From assembly GCA_963969595.1 (NCBI GenBank), contig OZ018409.1:20988975-21052974 (forward strand): 64,000 nucleotides of DNA. The letters run 5' to 3'. The notes below the pieces were generated by a model. The model was not told the DNA's origin. It did not search any database and saw only the letters and a program-made list of their open reading frames with translations. A program made the translations under genes and the position numbers. Shown here one piece after another: positions 22,265-34,558 of the stretch; the stretch's first letter is position 1, and each line of letters begins with the position of its first letter. The DNA is from Neckera pumila (lineage: Eukaryota; Streptophyta; Bryopsida; Hypnales; Neckeraceae).

Positions 22265-23190
22265 TTAATCCCTAAAGGACCATTGTCCCTTCGGAGGACA
22301 AATGCATTTTTGGGCAGGTACCTACGGGCTGAGTTTTTCTTTTGATTTTTTTAAACTATTTTTGGAGGTAGAAAAGCTGATTAGCCTCATGGGAATATAA
22401 ATCTTTTCACAATCGATGCTCGGGAACAAAAGTTATGACCAAATAAGCTCAAAACAGAGGACGGTGGGCAGCAAAAAAAACTTGCATTTTTTTTTTTTTT
22501 TAGTATTTTTTTTCTCATAGATTGTACTTTTGTCTATCTAGAAAGCTTTGATTCACTTCATTTTGATTTTGTATGAGAAAGTTATGGACATTCTTGTTTT
22601 TAAGGCAGTTAGAGCATCTTTTTGAAAAAAATAACTTGTAGATTCATTTTTTTTCCTGAATGCAATTTTTCAAATTTTTCAAATTTTTTTTTTGAATGAT
22701 TTAGTTTACTTGCTAGAAAAATCTCAACATTAGGATTCGTGCAATTTAATCCCACTTAAAATATATAAATGTTTTAGCTTTTCCTTCTATCTCGTAACTA
22801 CTTCTATTTGACAATTTTTTTAATAATGAAAATTAAGTTTTCTTGAACTTTTTTTTTGGCTAGATTCTCAACTCAATTCTCCACTATAAACGTTAAAAGC
22901 TCAAAACTTTGTAGTGCAAATACATAAAGTTAAAAATGTTCAAAGTCAAAAAATCTAGTCCCACAATGTGCTGAAAAACTTGTTCTTTTCACTTTAAACG
23001 CAGATATCTTACAATCTGTGCGGTCAAAAAATCTGAAATTTTTTCACACACTCTCATACTATTTAGGTGTATGATCCTACGATTAGATGTGAAAGAAAAA
23101 CATTTTTCAAGTTTTTTTACTTTTTGCTATAGAAATGGCACTTTTGAGTGTTTTTTGGCAAAAAAAGGGCCTCGGTCCTTTAGAGGTTAA
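22265..23190. mobile_element. TTAA-flanked MITE, copy 1 (piggyBac-like?)
   Basis: Begins TTAATCCCTAAAGGACC and ends GGTCCTTTAGAGGTTAA. Similar sequences with the same ends occur at 32723-33942 and 61015-61932, and in reverse at 28916-29640. TTAA at both ends plus a CCCTA-type terminus is as in piggyBac elements; superfamily assignment is inference. No coding potential. Confidence 0.7.
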
Positions 23191-23659
23191 CTATGGCCAA
23201 AGCTTCAAGTGACAACTTGGAACCTCTACTTCTACTTCAAACTCTTAGACTCTCAATACAAATTGCACTCCTCACTTACTCTTGCTCCATGGCCACTTGG
23301 GTATGGATTTTTCTCACACTCTTTTTTCTCTTCTTTAGAGTAGAGTTTTTCCAAGCTTCAAGTGTTTTTTCTAAACTCTAAAACCTTCAATCTACATCAT
23401 TAGATTAAATGTATTAGATTTCACTTTGTATTAATCAATCTAATTAGCTTTCAATTTGTATCACAATCATCAACCTCACAACAAGTCCCAATAATGGGAA
23501 AAAGCAAGCCCATTTTCTAACCTGGGTTTTTAGATTTGGTATTGCTTCGGTGTTATAGTTTGTTCACAGGCTTTAATTCTTCTCTAACTTTTCCCTAAAT
23601 CCTTAAAAAAATGTAATTATCTCTTGTTGATAATTGCTTTATTCCTCTCTACTCCCCTT

Positions 23660-25270
23660 CTAAGTCCTATGAAAATTTTAAAAATATTAAATAAAATAAT
23701 AACATATGCCTTCCCAAATTATTTGATGCTATTTCTATAGGTGACACATCACCCCCAAAAAATAATGTTTTTTTAATAGCCATGAAATAAAGCCACACCT
23801 ACATTCAAAGGAATGACCCTAATGGCGAAATTACAAGAGGTACATCTTAGATTGCTCACCTTTTCCTTGGGTTGCCCCCAAAGAAAAGAAATGGCTACCA
23901 AAAAAGTGTGATTACAAAATGTGACTGACAAAAAAATATGACTACAAAATATAATTGAGGCAAAAATATAACTGGACACTCTCCAAACATCTTTTCCTCC
24001 CAAATTTTCTTTAGGCTATCTGAAAATTTAAAACATATTAGTTAAAATATAAACATGTGCCACCTCAAATTATTGGTTGCCAATTCTTATAATGGACACA
24101 ATATACAAAAAAATTTATTTTATTTTCTTAATAGGCAATCATGAAATCAAGTCACACTTATACCCAAAGGAATACAAGAGGGCCATCTTAGATTGCACAC
24201 CTTTTCCTTAGCATGCCCCCAAAGAAATAATATTTACTAACAAAAAAATATAAATGGGTGATTGCATGAAAGACCTGTACTGGATCATTGTCACAAACGT
24301 AGTGCTGAAGCTTCATTTTGCAATAACTTTTGAAGCATGACTCGTATGAACTTGAAATTTTTAGTGGAGAATTCTTCTTATGAATTTAATTGTCTCTCAT
24401 ATTTTTCAGAAGTTTTCAAAAATCATTTTATATTTAAAAATCATTTAAACTAATTTGTCACATTTTGAGTTTTAGGATTTTTACAACGTAAGGAGTCCCC
24501 AAATTTAACGATTTGGATCTGAAATTCCTATGGTCTATTCCAATAGTAGGAACTCATGTTTCTACCGAGGGGCTTTAAAAAATATTTTATTTTATATCCT
24601 CTATGTCCATGCAAAGAAGGCTCCCTTGCGCATGCAATTTTGAACATTGAAGATGGTTTTAGGATCACTTTTTGGTGAAATATCATTACCATGAAGTCTT
24701 CTCAAATGGCGTTTTTTTAGTTTTTTTTCAAACTACTTTTTGTATTTTTAACAAATTAAAATGTTAAAGTATGTATTTTCTTGCAATTCTGCACTTTTCT
24801 AGTTCTCCTATTTAGAGATTTTTTTTTGCTTTTCCTTCATAGGATATCTTCTTTTATAGGTATATACATTTCTCATATTTTTCATATTTTTTTCAAAATG
24901 TTTTTCTATTTTTATAGTACTTCCAAGAAAATGGCTGAAAATGGCTAAAGTGGAATAAAAACGGAAGGTCATTCATGCAACGACCCAACTACAAAACATG
25001 ATTGTTAAAAAAATATGATTTTAAAAATGACTAAGGCAAAAATATGACTACACACCAAAATTTCCCTTAGCTGTCCCAAAAGGAAAAAAAAAAGCCACTA
25101 CCATGGAAAAATGACTGCAAAATATGACTAACGCAAAAATACAATTGTTCGCCCAAGTATCCCTTGGGCTGCCCCAAAAGAAAAAAATGTCATGACTATG
25201 GAGATATGACTGCAAAATATGACTCCAGCAAAAATATGACTTGCAATATGACTTGACATTTCCAAACATG
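23660..25270. repeat. Tandemly duplicated ~345-bp segment with ATGACT arrays, split by a MITE
   Basis: The block starting ~23668 (GAAAATTTTAAAAATATTAAAT...) is repeated from ~24014. Both carry ACCTTTTCCTT(G/A)G...GCCCCCAAAG and then GCAAAAATATGACT-type motifs. The second copy is interrupted at 24256-24986. A third related stretch runs 25040-25270. Part of the right subterminal region of the CACTA-like element. Confidence 0.55.
24256..24986. mobile_element. MITE with GGGTGATTGCATGAA terminal inverted repeat (731 bp)
   Basis: The left end GGGTGATTGCATGAAAGACC pairs with the right end GGTCATTCATGCAACGACCC (two or three mismatches). Non-coding interior. The boundary falls inside the duplicated ATGACT block. 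A related element starts at 25538. Confidence 0.65.
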
Positions 25271-25480
25271 TTTCCTACCGTTTCCTACAAAATATTTTGC
25301 CACTCCCAACGAATATATAGTATACGCCCATGAGGTACAAGGCCAAAAAATGACTGGCAGTCATATTTTGCAGCTGTATTTTTCACCAAGGTATTGGCCT
25401 CCAAGAATATGATTGCGAGTAGTCGCCAGTCATCTTCAGTCATATTTTTGCAGTCATAAAATATTTGTTTTCTTGTAGTG
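25271..25480. repeat. Right terminus of the CACTA-like element
   Basis: TGACTGGCAGTCATATTTTG, CAGTCATATTTTTGCAGTCA and finally GTTTTCTTGTAGTG at 25467-25480, which is the complement of CACTACAAGAAAAC. Confidence 0.55.
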
Positions 25481-25537
25481 TAAGTTTGCTTGTTTGATGA
25501 CATTGAACTAAAATTTGAGCTGAATTTTTTGTAAAAT

Positions 25538-26142
25538 GGGTGATTGCACAAAATACCTATCAATATTTGTTGCATTTTGCAATAGTACTCATGATTTATT
25601 TTGGAGTAGTTTTAGATTAGGAAATCAATATTTAGTAAATAATTTTTACATGTTTTGAAATGCAAGTAAAAAGAGGCTTATTTTGTACACATCTACACAA
25701 CATTGAATTAATTATTTTTAGAAATCTTTTGGATTGTAGCTAAAAGTATAATACAAGATCATATGCTCTAAATTTCAGCTCCAAATTCATTTTTGAAAGT
25801 ACTACTTTATTCCAAGAACCTCCAAATTGGCAAATGTGACATAAAATTGGGGGCAATTATTAAATAGTAAAACATTTTTTAAAAATTCCAAAAAAGTAGA
25901 CAAGGTGTATAATGGTCTTAGGAACCTTGCTTATGACTTTTGAGTCATTTGGAGTCAAAAGTAAAATTTATGGCCAAAAAACTAGTCAACACACAATGTA
26001 TGACAGAAAATAATACAAGTGTTTTGTGCATCATCCAAATTACTTTGTGCTTGGCTAACCAATCCTTTGGCAAGCTACTTAAGAAACAAGGCATGTGTGC
26101 TGTGAAGAAGGTCTATTTTGCATAGGTACATTTTGCAACACC
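25538..26142. mobile_element. MITE-like element related to 24256-24986
   Basis: Starts GGGTGATTGCACAAAATACC and ends GGTACATTTTGCAACACC, whose complement matches the start with gaps. No ORF of note. Confidence 0.4.
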
Positions 26143-27136
26143 AACAACGTGGGAATTTGTTTAGATGCATCCAGTTATTCATATAATTTAGTCCATCCCA
26201 CACAATCCATCTTCAAATGAAGAGTTGATGAGTACCTCAAAAGAGTAATCTCCTACTTTAAGTTCAAAGTGTTTTAGTACATGCTAACTCTAGTTCACGC
26301 TTGAATCTATGTATATATGTGAAAGAAAAAAGGCTGATTATAAATTAAAACATGTGGATTTATTAGCTATGTTAATACATGGTGCATTGGCAAGGTTAGA
26401 ATTCCTAGATTTTGATCTTATGGAGGTTCATTTTGTACAGTATTGGATTGGAGTTTATATAAATGATAGGCTAGAAGAGGTGTCAACGTGAGTGCAATTG
26501 ATGTAATGAAAGTGTGAGTCCAAAATTTACATGACATTCGTGCAACAAGACAAATAGAGGATATAAATATATAGTGCATGTGAATTGGTGGACCATAGAT
26601 TGATCTAAATACTCTCATCAGTTGGTCTTTTTGTTCAATTTTTTCATTCCAATGCAAATCAGCACCTTATGTGAGGGGTGTAAAATGCATTTCCATTTCA
26701 GAATTTTAGAAGTTTTTGTCACCATAAACCGATCACAAAGATGAAATGTAATACTTTTTGTTTCTTTCTTTAACAAAAACAATTGAATTTACACAAGTAG
26801 AAAGTTGGTCATTGAGCACTAGTGCTTGGTGCTTATACAAACCTCTGGCACCAACTGCTCTGGTGTTTTAGGACCAATGTTGCACTAGTGTTATGTCAAA
26901 TTTGAATGTCATGCATATGATCAAGTAGAGTAGTCCTTGTCCGTCATGTTTATTGGTATTCTTTAGACCTCATAATTTAAGGTTTGAATTTAGGTTATGA
27001 CCTTTCTGAAGCTAATTTGTAAAACTATATTTTCTTTCTACAATATGATGAATTTTATTGAAATTTTTGAATTGGAGACAAACCTTAGTTTTGAATTTGT
27101 AATAACTTAGTTTATTTGTCACAAAGTGTTTGTAAG
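26143..27136. other. Non-coding stretch
   Basis: Short ORFs only (60-80 codons), without recognisable motifs or coding bias. I see no gene here. Confidence 0.4.
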
Positions 27137-27310
27137 CTACGGGACACAAACTTTTTGGTTATGATGCTCCAATATGCATTGGAGTATCAAAAACTTTGAA
27201 AATAGATCTAAGGTCAATATTCACAAACCAAGGTGAATTTCAAAGTTTAGAATTTGGGTGCATATTGGTGCATCATGACAAGAAAGTTTGTGTACCATAA
27301 CACCCCGTAG
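27137..27310. mobile_element. Small inverted-repeat MITE (174 bp)
   Basis: Begins CTACGGGACACAAACTTT and ends AAAGTTTGTGT...CCCCGTAG. Arms of about 35 bases at 27143-27178 and 27256-27291 pair almost completely. Confidence 0.6.
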
Positions 27311-28070
27311 AGTATTTGAACTTGTTATATGAACTTGGTCCACTTTAAACTACTCTTTGTATTTCATCCCATCCACTCAAGTATATAAATGTAAATGTGG
27401 AGATAACTTGTGTGTATAGCTTGGGTTGAAAGTACTTCAATATGAAAGTGAGAATTATGTGTAAAAGGAAATTACCATATAAAGACCCAATTCATTTGCT
27501 TAGTATCTACATCCTGAAACTAGAAATTTCTTTTGATGCATGACTTACACAACAATTTTCCAACATTAAAAAATAAACAAATAATCCAAACATCAAGAAC
27601 TCCTTATCTAATAAATTCTAGACCAACTTTTCTACTTCATATGCCCAAATTACACATGCTTATTTGAGATTTTGACACACAGTGTTGTCATGTATCCCTT
27701 TGAATAGCACATGTATCTCTCCTTTTCAAGATAGGAGCATCCATTATCAACTTTGCCTAAATATTCAACCTATACATATTTCTTTCATGAATGTACCATC
27801 AATGACCATATTATAGAGTGAACTCTTTTCAAGTCTAGTTTGATTTGCAACTTCAAAATTCATACCTCATTCTACAAAGATCCAAGAACTATGAAACAAC
27901 TTGGATTATATGCCAATTCCATTTATCTTTCAAGGAAAATCTATTGAGGAATGTTATAAAGAAGTCAAACTGCTCCCTACCCCAAAATCACTAATCAATT
28001 GCTAAATAAATGGTCACCTTATGGATCTCCTACCTCATAGCATTAAGTAACATGTGTTGATGTTGCCTTG
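27311..28070. other. Non-coding stretch
   Basis: No ORF, splice-bounded exon or repeat I can support. Confidence 0.35.
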
Positions 28071-28073
28071 GTT

Positions 28074-28195
28074 CTACAGTGATGGTGTGCCTCTACATCC
28101 TCCACCTGTGTAATTCATCAGTAGTTACTGATGAAACACTGTTGGGGTGTGGAATATACCACACCATCACTGTAGAGCTACTGAATGTTATGCTT
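28074..28195. repeat. Short palindromic repeat, copy 1
   Basis: CTACAGTGATGGTGTG (28076 on) pairs with CACACCATCACTGTAG (to ~28177). It shares GTAGTTACTGAT, GGTGTG-AATATACCACACCAT and CTACTGAATGT with the hairpin at 63325-63455, so the two are one small repeat family. Confidence 0.55.
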
Positions 28196-28384
28196 TCAGC
28201 CCAATTTGCCCAATTTCAAGATGCTCAGGGCCGCCGACATGATGAAAGTAAAATTCAGCCCTTATTTTTGAGTGGTCCCTTTTGAGTTTTGAGCTGCATC
28301 ACAATGCAGCTAAACATCAGTCCCTGATTCCAAATAGGAACTTAAATTTTCTGAGTTTTCCCATGTGGGTGAGTAGGGGAGTTA

Positions 28385-28890
28385 GAGCTGGCCTTTCATT
28401 GCGTCAGTTTTTAGCATTAAAGAAACGGTGAATCCCCGCATTATTATACTCCAAACCCTGTGCTCATATCTAAGCTCCACGATGGCCGGCCCTCGTGATC
28501 CGTGCGCGTTTCATTGTCAGACTTTCCAGGATGGCTTTCTAAATTGAGTGCTTCAACCGCGTCCTTCTTGCCGGCCCTTCACCATTTCTTTGCTTTGCTT
28601 CTCGAGTTCTTCACAGGGGGCTGTCGCTGATGTCTTCCGGGAAAGCTGGTGCTCTGTTCCAGTGCTGTTGTGTGGAAGTTGGCATGCTGTTCGAATTTTA
28701 GAGGAGATTGTTAATTTGTTGCAGGGACCTGCGCTGGACCATGAGTACCATCAAGATCATACTGGTGAAGTGGTGATCAGGATAAGGTTGGAGGTCCGGG
28801 CCTGGGACTGTGTGACTCCACAACAAGCCTATTTCAAGCGCATGCTCTCTGGCTACACTGTTTTGGTTTGCACAGTCAAAACATAAAACA
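28385..28890 (+). repeat. Duplicated segment, copy 1 (possible gene fragment)
   Basis: Shares with 31255-31620 the order AGCATTAAAGAAA, ATCCCC, GATGGCCGGCCC(T/A)CGTGATCC, ACCGCGTCCTTCTT and GTGTGGAAGTTGGCATGC. Here a splice-acceptor-like TTGTTGCAG precedes an open block GPALDHEYHQDHTGEVVIR at ~28725. Both copies keep the ATG of ATGGCCGGCCC, but the frames differ after ~8 codons. It may descend from a host gene's 5' end; the family is unrecognised. Confidence 0.4.
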
Positions 28891-28915
28891 GCAGTTACTC
28901 GTTGGCAATAGTTAC

Positions 28916-29640
28916 TTAATCCCTAAACGCCCCCAAGGCATTTTCTGGCTCCAAAACCACTGAAAACTGCCATTTTTGTTGCGATCACTCAAGAAACCAA
29001 GAAGAATTTTTTTTAGAATCTAATTGTAGGATCTTATACTTCACTTGTCTTAGAATATGTGGTAAGAATTTCATGAAGTTTGACCGTACGGATTGGAAGA
29101 TATTAGCATTTGAAGTTGGAAAAAAAAAAAAATTGAATGGTGGCCTGCAATTTCAAATGAATTTGACGGCCATTTGTAAATTTCTTTTGTACTACACACC
29201 TTTGGGTTATTTTTTTTTTATGTTGAACATTTGAATTGAGGGTTGGGAAAAAAAAATTTAGAATGTCAAAATTTGATTTTCACATATAAAAAAATTATTA
29301 AGTAGAAGTAGGTCCAAAATTGAATGAAAGGCTAAATTGTTAATAGCTCTTAGGTGGAAATAAAACACCATAATTCCAACGATGGGATTGGTCTTGCAAA
29401 CAAACTTAACCTTTTTCAAAATAAAAATTTGAAAAACTTTGAAAATTGCAATCAAAAATGAATTCTATAAGTGTTTTCTTTTTAAGAAGATGCTAGATTG
29501 CCTGAAAAACAAGATTGTCTATAACTTTCTCATTATGAGTCCAAATAGAATGAATGAAAGCTTCAAATGTAGACAAAAACATGATCTTTGAGAATTTTTT
29601 TTTTTTTTACAATTTTCTACAATTTTCTACAAAATGGCGA
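28916..29640 (-). mobile_element. TTAA-type MITE, copy 4, truncated and inverted
   Basis: Starts TTAATCCCTAAACGCCC. It then follows the reverse complement of the last part of copy 3, including AACTGCCATTT, AGGATCTT and GATTGGAAGATATTAGCATTTGAAG. The far terminus is not recognisable. Confidence 0.55.
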
Positions 29641-31254
29641 TCACTTAAAATTTGGTGAAGCATTTTATTTCTTCGTATTTTTTGGGTTTCTCAAGGCACT
29701 CAAAGCTTGATACCTTAGGCACTGCGGAATTGGTCAACTTCTCACTTCCTCACTTGATTTTCTAGTCACAGGGGGTTCCTTCTGTCACTCCAGGGACTTT
29801 TTTAGAAATTTCCGTACCTTGACACCGGGTGTTTGGTACATGAGTTGGCTTAGGGTACATTCACAACTCGCCTTCAAGGTGGTCTTAGATGGCGATGTTA
29901 CGGCGTAGTAGGAGCAGGTCTTCACACCAATGACGTTTTGTAACTGCCAAGCCGACCTGGAGTTGACATGGAGTCGTGCGTGGCAAGCGCAAAGTGCAGT
30001 GTTTCCAAACGCAGTAGTCCCACGGTATTTTTTAAAGGAAGTGCTATCTGCCGAATTTAATTAGGAGTAGAATCATCTGGAAACATAGATATGAGATTTG
30101 TAGGACCGCTGATAGTTAAAGCCCATCTGCGAGGGCGATTAAGAAAAACAGCGGTATACTGAAACACTACAATGTCCTCTATCTCGCAAAAGTCTTTTGG
30201 TGGTTCGCAAGCTATCGGTTCGACAATCAGGATGCGTCTCACGGATGCAATGCAGCGAGTGCAAGTGCTGTGCGTAAGGTTTGTCGATCTTCTACATTGG
30301 GGTCTGACTTGCGGTGGGGTTCCACGGATTTGGTTGAATTCTGACTTGTGAGATCGTGGCAGGGGTGTGAATTGTAGAACTGATGAATCCCAATAGTCTT
30401 AGATCCAAAATTCAGGAATCAACTGCTTGAATTTTTGTCGACTAGGATCGCAATCAGATGCTTTCGTTTTCCTCGACCAGAAATCAGATGCTCTTGTTTT
30501 TCTTGACTGGGAATGAGATTCTTGCTTTTAATTTTCTCTTCTTGCGTTTTTTGTTTTTGCAATTTCGATCGGGAATCAGAAGCTTCCGTTTCTCAATGAT
30601 TACTACTGCAAACATGTAGTCGGAGGCCGGTCGTTGAAGCATCAACGATTCATTCAAGGTGACTGTGTTTCCTAGGATTCCTAAATTGCAACCCAGCTTT
30701 TCAGTGATTCTGCACTATTCTTCTTCTTCCATTGAAGCAAACTTCTTTTTAGAACCTGTAATCTGGTTACCATAAAAATCAAGTCTCCCAAACTGAGGCT
30801 ATATTTCGTGTGTTTTCAAAACATCACAATACCTTGCTCTACCCATCCTCCATCAGCGGCCGCCCTTTCAAAAATTTCAAAGGCAAATAATTGAGCACTT
30901 AGATACTTCAAGAGTGCACTATCCCGTAAAGCCATTGCCTTAGAGGCTGGAGGCCAGGCAGTACGTGTTTTGCATATGTGAACGCTGCATAACTTCTCAC
31001 GACTGGATTATTACCGAACCAACACAATAAATGCATTTTAACAAAAAACAGGCTTTCTTGTCTTTTTGCAAAGGTCTTATCTTTTAGGAACCGTTGTTAC
31101 CAAACACCAAGTGCAAATGCACCATTGGCTTAACTTTGAAAAATAAAATTATATCTCATAATATTGTAAGTAACGGTGACTTGCTCGATACATAACGAAA
31201 TGATTCACTCTGGTACACGTCTCGCGGAACTCAAAATTTTCCAAGCTTTTCCCA
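29641..31254. other. Non-coding stretch
   Basis: Mixed composition, with a GC-richer patch at 29850-30320. Only short ORFs in which I recognise nothing. Confidence 0.35.
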
Positions 31255-31620
31255 GAAGTTGGAGCTGGCTCCACCAGGTTCGGTCCTTTCATTGTGTCAG
31301 TTTTAGCATTAAAGAAAGGTAAATCCCCATTTATTTATTACTCCGTGTAGTCAAAACACTGTGCCAATATCTGTGCTGCATGATGGCCGGCCCACGTGAT
31401 CCAATGCGTGTTTTCCATCTTTCGAGGAAGACTTTGAAGTCCTTCTACCGCGTCCTTCTTCTTCACCTTCTGTTTGCGTCTTCAGTGCTGCGCAGGAGGT
31501 TATCTCTGCGGCTCTTTGGGAGAGCTAGTGCTTGCGAAACTCGATCTATTTCAGTGTTGTCAAGGTGCGTAGACGAGGTTGTTTGTGTGGAAGTTGGCAT
31601 GCCGCTCTAGAGGGACCTAG
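31255..31620 (+). repeat. Duplicated segment, copy 2
   Basis: Diverged copy of 28385-28700. A 76-codon ORF (31380-31610) starts at the shared ATGGCCGGCCC but is basic/leucine-rich and unlike any family I know. Coding status doubtful. Confidence 0.4.
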
Positions 31621-32639
31621 CGTTGTACTTCTGTTTTCAATGACGTTGGTTGTCTAGAGTCGTTTGATTCCTGCGCTTGGACGGCTGGACGAGCTTGGGA
31701 GGTGAGGTTGGAAGTGTTTCTATGCGGTATCTGTAGTTGCTCGGAGGTGGTGGAGTCTGCTTAGAATTAGAATTGCTGTGGAGTGAAGCGCATCCATTAG
31801 CTCGAGAACGCACGCTGTGATTGTCGGTGTATTGAAGAAATCGGCTAAGAACCGGTCTGTTGACATTCGCTGCAGCAAGGAGCTCCTTTTCTCCCGTGAA
31901 GATTGCAGTCATTTCTTGGTATCAATTCGTTCCTTGTTTCTCATGTGGTAGTAGCTTTGGGGACTCAGAGATAACATGCTCATTTGGGACACTTGGGTCA
32001 TTTTCTGATTGAAAAGGATTAAGAATACTATTAATTGATGAGTAGGTCCATTGGATGTAGAAAAGTTATGGAATTATGTATCTTTATCCATATTTATAAT
32101 GACATATGCATGCTCTCTTCCATGTTCCTATACATTTGTATCTATTTATCATGTTTTGTATATCTTATGGGATATTGGACAGAGCATGGACACATAGTTG
32201 GTCTTTGGAGGTCATAGTATTTATGTGCTTTTCTAGCTCATTAGCATTTCGGTTTTGGTAATTGTATTCTTCTTATTGAGTTTGGTATCTTCTAAAGTGT
32301 GTAGAGATACCCTCAATATTTATTGTTAAAAAGTGCATGTTGGATTTGAGGTTTTGGATTCTATAAGTACAACAAGAGTGCTATATTAGGTAAACAAATT
32401 CCATCATGCATTGAATAAATATGCATTTTCAATGCATATGTAGAGAAGTCCGTTAGAAATTCTTTTCAACCTTTTTGCACTCACTTTTTCCATCTCAGTG
32501 TTCATTATAGTTGTGTAATCAATCTAAGACCATTAGTCTTGAATAATGAGATGTAGGCCCAATTGAAGTAGCTCGAATGCACCATAATGAAAGTTTCAAT
32601 GAATAATAGAATGCTTTAGTGACCACAAGGGGAATTTCT
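31621..32639. other. Non-coding stretch
   Basis: No supportable gene; short AT-rich ORFs only. Confidence 0.35.
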
Positions 32640-32722
32640 AGGTTTTGGATATCAAGACCATTAAAGAAAATGATGATTTCAACAACTTGATGTTGAGCAT
32701 GTATATGAAGAGATCACTTCTA

Positions 32723-33942
32723 TTAACCCCTAAAGGCCCATTGTTCCTTTGGAGGACAAATGGGATTTCGGGCAAGTACCTTTGGGCTGAAATTTTTTTG
32801 TGATTTTTCGAAACTTTTTTGAAAGATAAAAAAACTGCTAAGCTTCATGGGAATATAATTCCTTTTTTCAATCGGTGCCTGTGAAAAAAATTTATGCCCA
32901 AATAAGTTCAAAACTGGGGACAAGGGGCAGCAAAAAAAAATTTGCAAATTTTTTTTTTAAATTTAAAATTTTTTTTTTTATAGATTATATTTTTGTCTAT
33001 CTAAAGTAGGAGGCTGTAAAATAGAGCGGGCATTAAGTTGGAACATGACTCAGAGGTACATTTTGCTTTCTTCAATGTACTACCTATGCACATTTCAGGA
33101 GGTGGTCCATTTTGATGACCACAAATGACCACCCTTTTTCAACTTCAAAAATTTGTAACTAATTCCAGAAAGGTTCAAAAAATATAAAACAACTACGGGT
33201 TAGATTTCATTTCCACTTGTTTTTCAAGGAAAATTTACAGGAAAATATTCCAAGATGTTTTACCTCCCCAAAATTCAATTTCAACGCTTAGATGCTCCGT
33301 TTCTGGACCTCCTACCTTAGAAAGCTTTGATTCATTTCATTTGGACTTTTTATGAGAAAGTTATAGACAATCTTGGTTTTCGGGCTTGTAGGATTCATTT
33401 TCAAATGCATTTTTAGTAATTTTTCAAAAAAAAAGTTCCGCAAGGTATAGTTTTGTTGCTAGAACATTCTCACCATTGAAATGAGGACTTTTTAATTCCA
33501 TATAAAAGATCTTAATATTTCAGATTCCCTTCTATCTTGTACCTACTTCTACTTAACAGTGATTTGAGAATATTTTAGTAATGAAAATCTTTTGATTTTT
33601 TTTTTCTTCCTAGATTCTCAGCTTAGTTTTCAACTATAAAGATTTAAAGCTCAAAACGCTGTACTGCAAAACATTTAAGTTAAAAATGTTCAAAGTCATA
33701 AAATCTAGTCCCACAATGTACTGAAAAACTTGTTTTTTTCACTTTAAACGTAGATATTTTGCAATCTATGCGGTCAAGATTTCTGAAATTTTTCCCACAT
33801 GTTCTCATACTAGTTAGGGTGTAATATCCTACGGTTTGATGTGCAAAAAAAATAATTTTCAATTTTTTTTACTCTTTGCTATAGAAATGGTAGTTTTGAG
33901 TGTTTTTTGGCAAGAAAAAGGCCTTGGGCCTTTAAAGGTTAA
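32723..33942. mobile_element. TTAA-flanked MITE, copy 2, inside the NLR paralogue intron
   Basis: Ends are TTAACCCCTAAAGGCCC and GGGCCTTTAAAGGTTAA. The interior is collinear with copy 1 (22265-23190) apart from a nested insertion at 33004-33318. The host sequence on both sides matches adjacent bases in the intron of the gene at 48954-54772, so the insertion point is well defined. Confidence 0.75.
33004..33318. mobile_element. Nested MITE (315 bp) with TA duplication
   Basis: AAGTAGGAGG at the left and CCTCCTACCTT at the right form an inverted repeat, flanked by TA. Copy 1 of the host MITE has the uninterrupted CTATCTAGAAAGC, which defines the empty site. Confidence 0.75.
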
Positions 33943-34558
33943 AGTCACTGTTACCAATTAGGTCCTTTTCTTGATAAGGGATTTTGTTTTCTATGTGTAT
34001 ATATATAGCTTTGTCTATAGAATTTGCATATCAATCTCAACACTTTCATTTTACATTGAAGTGTCTAGACAATCTTATCTTGTTTAAATTCTTTTTGAAT
34101 TTTTGATGTACATGTACTCTTCTTTAAGTTCTTATCATAGTTTGAAATCTTCTTCTTAGCAAATTGCTAGGTTGCCAACTTGCCATGGGGGATCCACTTT
34201 TTACTCCAGCATTGGTAGGAGCAATTGTGAGTTTGTTGCTCAATGAAGTGATCAATGCTGCCAAAGGGGCAATAAGAATCAAATAGAGTTGCAAAGCTCT
34301 TAAGGTGAAGGTGGATAAAATTGTTCATATTTTAGAGGTTGTTGAAGGAAATTCAACCATCTTGGCGCAAGCTCATTTGAATTGGTTATTGGAATACAAT
34401 ACAATACTAATCAATGCTCAAAGTGTTCTAGAAAAATGTCTTCTAGAGTCCAAAGGTGGCAAGTGGATGAGATTGATGAAAGTGTGGCAGTGGCGCAAGT
34501 TACCATCTTGCTTAAAACACATTAATGATCAAATTGATGAGGCAAGGTTGAATGCAAT

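Larger units (their letters stand above)
13259..25480. mobile_element. Putative large non-autonomous CACTA-like element (~12 kb), heavily nested
   Basis: Seen: the left end is CACTACAACAAA, cut after 12 bases by a MITE. After the MITE it continues with ATATGATATTTTATAAC and GCAAAATATGACTGC. The right end, read inward on the minus strand, is CACTACAAGAAAAC, then ATATTTTATGACTGC and AAAATATGACTG. Both flanks are rich in ATGACT in both orientations, as expected of CACTA subterminal repeats. Flanking trinucleotides are TAG and TAA (2 of 3 match). I see no transposase-sized ORF inside, so it would be non-autonomous. It could instead be two separate decayed elements. Confidence 0.45.
32640..34558 (+). 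pseudogene. Truncated NLR paralogue: intron remnant plus RPW8-like N-terminus
   Basis: The coding part is 34185-34558. It starts ATGGGGGATCC, and the predicted protein (GDPLFTPALVGAIVSLLL...) matches the start of exon 2 of the NLR gene at 51589. The frame has TAG at 34284-34286 in place of Glu and ends abruptly after ARLNAI, where a repeat starting CCGGGGAGATCACTG joins. Upstream, 33943-34184 and 32640-32722 match pieces of that gene's intron (for example GATGATTTCAACAACTTGAT), with a TTAA-type MITE inserted between them. So this is a genomic duplicate, not a retrocopy. At the junction where the full gene has a CAG splice acceptor, this copy has an ATG instead. Confidence 0.85.
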
